DNA from: JACKJA01 sp050297015
Lineage (GTDB): Bacteria > Pseudomonadota > Alphaproteobacteria > Micavibrionales > Micavibrionaceae
DNA length: 64,000 nucleotides
Assembly: GCA_050297015.1 (NCBI GenBank)
Contig: JBNKRZ010000023.1
Location: 1-64,000 of the forward strand
Reading direction: 5' to 3'
Position numbers and translations under genes: made by a program. Positions within the stretch are counted from its first letter, which is position 1, and the number at the start of each line of letters is the position of its first letter. This document shows positions 61,907 to 64,000 of the stretch, piece after piece. The notes beneath the pieces were generated by a model. It saw nothing but the letters and a program-made list of their open reading frames with translations. It was not told where the DNA came from and did not search any database.

Positions 61907-62627
61907 TTTCAAACCCACACATGCCATGATTTTGGCCGCAGGAGAGGGACGCCGCATGCGGCCCTTAACGAATCACATTCCCAAGCCCATGGTTGAAATC
62001 GGCGGCAAAGCCATGATCGACCACGCGCTCGATCATCTCGAACAGGCAGGCGTGCAAAACGTTACCGTCAATTTGCATTACAAAGCGGAAATCCTTAAAA
62101 AACATTTAGCCCAACGCGAATCGCCCCCCCTAACATTGCTGCATGAGCCGGAGCTCCTCAACACCGGCGGCGGGATTAAAAACGCCCTACCGTCCCTCGG
62201 CCCCGATCCTTTCTATGTCGTCAGTGGCGATTCGCTATGGAGCGATGATCCGGGCCAAACCGCGCTAGAGCGCATGGCTGCTACGTGGAACCCGGTCAAA
62301 ATGGACCTCCTGCTCTTGCTCCAACCCGTTGACACGATGACCCTGACCACAGGGGTAGGCGATTACAACATAAATCCAGATGGATCACTGACACGTACAC
62401 CTGACCACTCCGGCGCTTATATGTGGACCAGCATCCGCCTCTGTAAACCGAAGCTGTTTAACAACACGCCCGATGATCCCTTTTCCTTTCTAAATCTGAT
62501 GGACCGCGCCGAATCGCAAGGAACACTCTATGGCCTTGTCCATAATGGAAACTGGCACCATATCAGCACCCCGGAAGACGTACAGGCGGTGAACGTACAC
62601 TTGCAAGAAACGGGAAAAATCTCATGA
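61899..62627 (+). CDS. murU: N-acetylmuramate 1-phosphate uridylyltransferase (MurU-like)
   Basis: A 242-residue sugar-1-phosphate nucleotidyltransferase with AMILAAGEGRRMRPLTNHIP, PKPMVEIGGKAMIDHALDHL, an LLHEPELLNTGGGI segment and the catalytic Asp in VVSGDSLW. In the peptidoglycan-recycling pathway, MurU makes UDP-MurNAc from MurNAc-1-phosphate supplied by the kinase AmgK. In many alphaproteobacteria amgK lies between tsaE and murU; here it is missing, as murU overlaps tsaE directly. It overlaps addB by four bases (ATGA). Confidence 0.88.
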   Translation: MNSFKPTHAMILAAGEGRRMRPLTNHIPKPMVEIGGKAMIDHALDHLEQAGVQNVTVNLHYKAEILKKHLAQRESPPLTLLHEPELLNTGGGIKNALPSLGPDPFYVVSGDSLWSDDPGQTALERMAATWNPVKMDLLLLLQPVDTMTLTTGVGDYNINPDGSLTRTPDHSGAYMWTSIRLCKPKLFNNTPDDPFSFLNLMDRAESQGTLYGLVHNGNWHHISTPEDVQAVNVHLQETGKIS

Positions 62628-64000
62628 TCTTTTCCGGTAACTCACGGCTGTTTACAATTCCCGCGGGGCAACCCTTTGCCCAAACGCTAGCAACCGGATT
62701 ACTAAAGCAAAGCGGTGACAACCCTCTGGCACTAGCCGATTGGCGCATATTGCTGCCGACCCGCCGGGCTTGCCGGAACTTACGCGATGCTTTCCTACGC
62801 CTGACCGAAGGACAGCCTTTACTACTCCCGCAAATGCACCCCATCGGCGATATTGAGGAAGACGATCTGACCATTGAATGGAGCGCCTCTGAAAGCGCGC
62901 GCGACATGCTTGATTTGCCCCCGGCGATGCCGCCCTTGCGCCGGAATATTCTCTTGGCACGCCTTATCATGGGCATGAAAACTCATGCTAAAAACCCCGG
63001 GCAAGCGCTCGCACTGGCCGAAGCATTGGGACGTCTGATCGATCAAATTTATATCGAGGAGCGCAACATAGAAGACCTCGCCACATTAGTGCCCGAAGAT
63101 TTCGCCCAGCATTGGAAAATCACCATCGACTTCCTGAAAATCCTTAGTGAAGCATGGCCCGCAATTCTGGAGGAAAACGGCGCTATCGATGCCGCCGACC
63201 GACGGGGTCGCTTGATTGATACACTATGTACGCACTGGCAAAGAACGCCGCCGCAAACCCCGGTTATCGCCGCCGGATCGACCGGCTCTATACCGGCTAC
63301 GGCCCGCCTTTTAAAAACAATAACCAACCTGCCGCAGGGCTGTGTTGTTCTGCCCGGTTTCGATCGGGAAATGGACAAAGCCAGTTGGGATACACTGGAC
63401 GCTCACCATCCGCAAGCAACCCTTAAACAGCTTTTAGAACGCTTGGAACATGAGCGCTCCAACGTGCATGACTGGCCCTATACAATTTCATCCACGACGA
63501 AAACTGCCCTCCATCAAGACAAACAACGCTGGCTAGCCCGTGAAATGATGCGGCCCGCCGCCACAACGCAAGACTGGCAAACCCTGTCTACTACACAGAC
63601 GGAAAAAGAAATCCTGATAGAAACGCTAAAGAATATTCAGCGCTATGACTGTGACACCGCACAAGAAGAAGCCACTCTTATCGCTTGCCTGATGCGGGAA
63701 ACACTGGAACATCCCGGCCGCACGGCAACACTCATAACACCGGACCGGTCCTTGGCGCGGCGCGTAGCAACCGTTTGCCAACGCTGGGGTATAGAGCTTG
63801 ATGATTCGGGCGGACGCCCCCTGAACACAACACCACGGGCCGGTCTCTTACGTTTAAGTGTGCAAACCGCTTTATCTAACCTCCAACCCCGCTTCTTGCT
63901 CTCTCTACTAAAACACGAGCACTGTCGCGTAATAGACGACATATCAAAAATTAATGCTCTGGAAAAAACACTCTTGCGCGGACCGACCCCTTCCCCCGGC
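62624..64000 (+). CDS. addB: Double-strand break repair protein AddB (5' part, runs off the window)
   Basis: The frame is open from 62624 to the window end: 459 codons of a protein normally near 1,000 residues. It begins MIFSGNSRLFTIPAGQPFA, with LADWRILLPTRRACRNLRDAFL and PLLLPQMHPIGDIEEDDL, as in alphaproteobacterial AddB. AddB works with AddA as a helicase-nuclease that resects DNA breaks. The C-terminal nuclease domain and its iron-sulphur cysteines lie outside the window. It is coupled to murU by ATGA. Confidence 0.9.
   Translation, partial: MIFSGNSRLFTIPAGQPFAQTLATGLLKQSGDNPLALADWRILLPTRRACRNLRDAFLRLTEGQPLLLPQMHPIGDIEEDDLTIEWSASESARDMLDLPPAMPPLRRNILLARLIMGMKTHAKNPGQALALAEALGRLIDQIYIEERNIEDLATLVPEDFAQHWKITIDFLKILSEAWPAILEENGAIDAADRRGRLIDTLCTHWQRTPPQTPVIAAGSTGSIPATARLLKTITNLPQGCVVLPGFDREMDKASWDTLDAHHPQATLKQLLERLEHERSNVHDWPYTISSTTKTALHQDKQRWLAREMMRPAATTQDWQTLSTTQTEKEILIETLKNIQRYDCDTAQEEATLIACLMRETLEHPGRTATLITPDRSLARRVATVCQRWGIELDDSGGRPLNTTPRAGLLRLSVQTALSNLQPRFLLSLLKHEHCRVIDDISKINALEKTLLRGPTPSPG

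Noticed and set aside
1..64000. tRNA, rRNA or CRISPR array
   Set aside because: No cloverleaf with a T-loop GGTTCGAATCC-type core, no rRNA sequence and no regularly spaced direct repeats were seen; the GGTTCGAAGAG near 56700 lacks the rest of a tRNA.

Overview
The window is a gene-dense bacterial chromosome segment of about 50% GC (judged by eye). Gene families and gene order point to an alphaproteobacterium. The order aroA-cmk-rpsA-ihfB-lapA-pyrF-trpF-trpB-trpA-accD-folC, then a ChvI/ChvG-like two-component pair, then ahcY, a DivL-like kinase, tsaE, murU and addB, is an alphaproteobacterial backbone. Other markers are rpoN-hpf-ptsN, a CHCC zinc-finger protein, a thioredoxin-reductase-like ferredoxin reductase, and an Hsp20 gene with a ROSE-like leader. 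Three tandem DotA/TraY-like genes on an otherwise ordinary chromosome suggest a lineage that lives on or in other cells (Micavibrio-like or intracellular groups are possible). That placement is inference.

Layout. 1-2,300: a 166-bp inverted-repeat element, then holC and pepA on the minus strand. 2,300-6,350: envelope genes lptF-lptG and mlaA-mlaC on the plus strand. 6,360-14,750: three consecutive DotA/TraY-like membrane proteins on the minus strand. 14,930-22,060: ettA, a TerA-like protein, a Na+/Ca2+ antiporter, TerD, an unknown protein and xseA, with insertions of two different small elements. 22,390-28,360: putA, rpoN, hpf, ptsN. 28,380-32,830: hsp20 with its leader, small zinc-finger and unknown genes, a pilin-like protein, cysS and a response regulator. 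33,000-36,920: copper-type TonB receptor, tonB, pyrC. 37,190-39,380: a membrane GGDEF/EAL protein. 39,440-52,610: the aroA-to-folC biosynthesis and translation block. 52,580-64,000: chvI-chvG, unknown genes, ahcY, divL-like, ATP-grasp, secreted protein, ferredoxin reductase, tsaE, murU and the start of addB, which runs off the window.

The most unusual items are: (1) three tandem DotA/TraY paralogues with no other recognisable type IV secretion gene in the window; (2) a 166-bp element with perfect 43-bp terminal inverted repeats, two of whose three differences between copies form a compensating base-pair change; (3) a second, about 276-bp element with a two-armed internal fold, present twice, each time just upstream of a start codon; (4) a histidine kinase with Tyr in place of the phospho-acceptor His, as in DivL; (5) a long structured leader before rpsA. 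No tRNA, rRNA or CRISPR array was seen.
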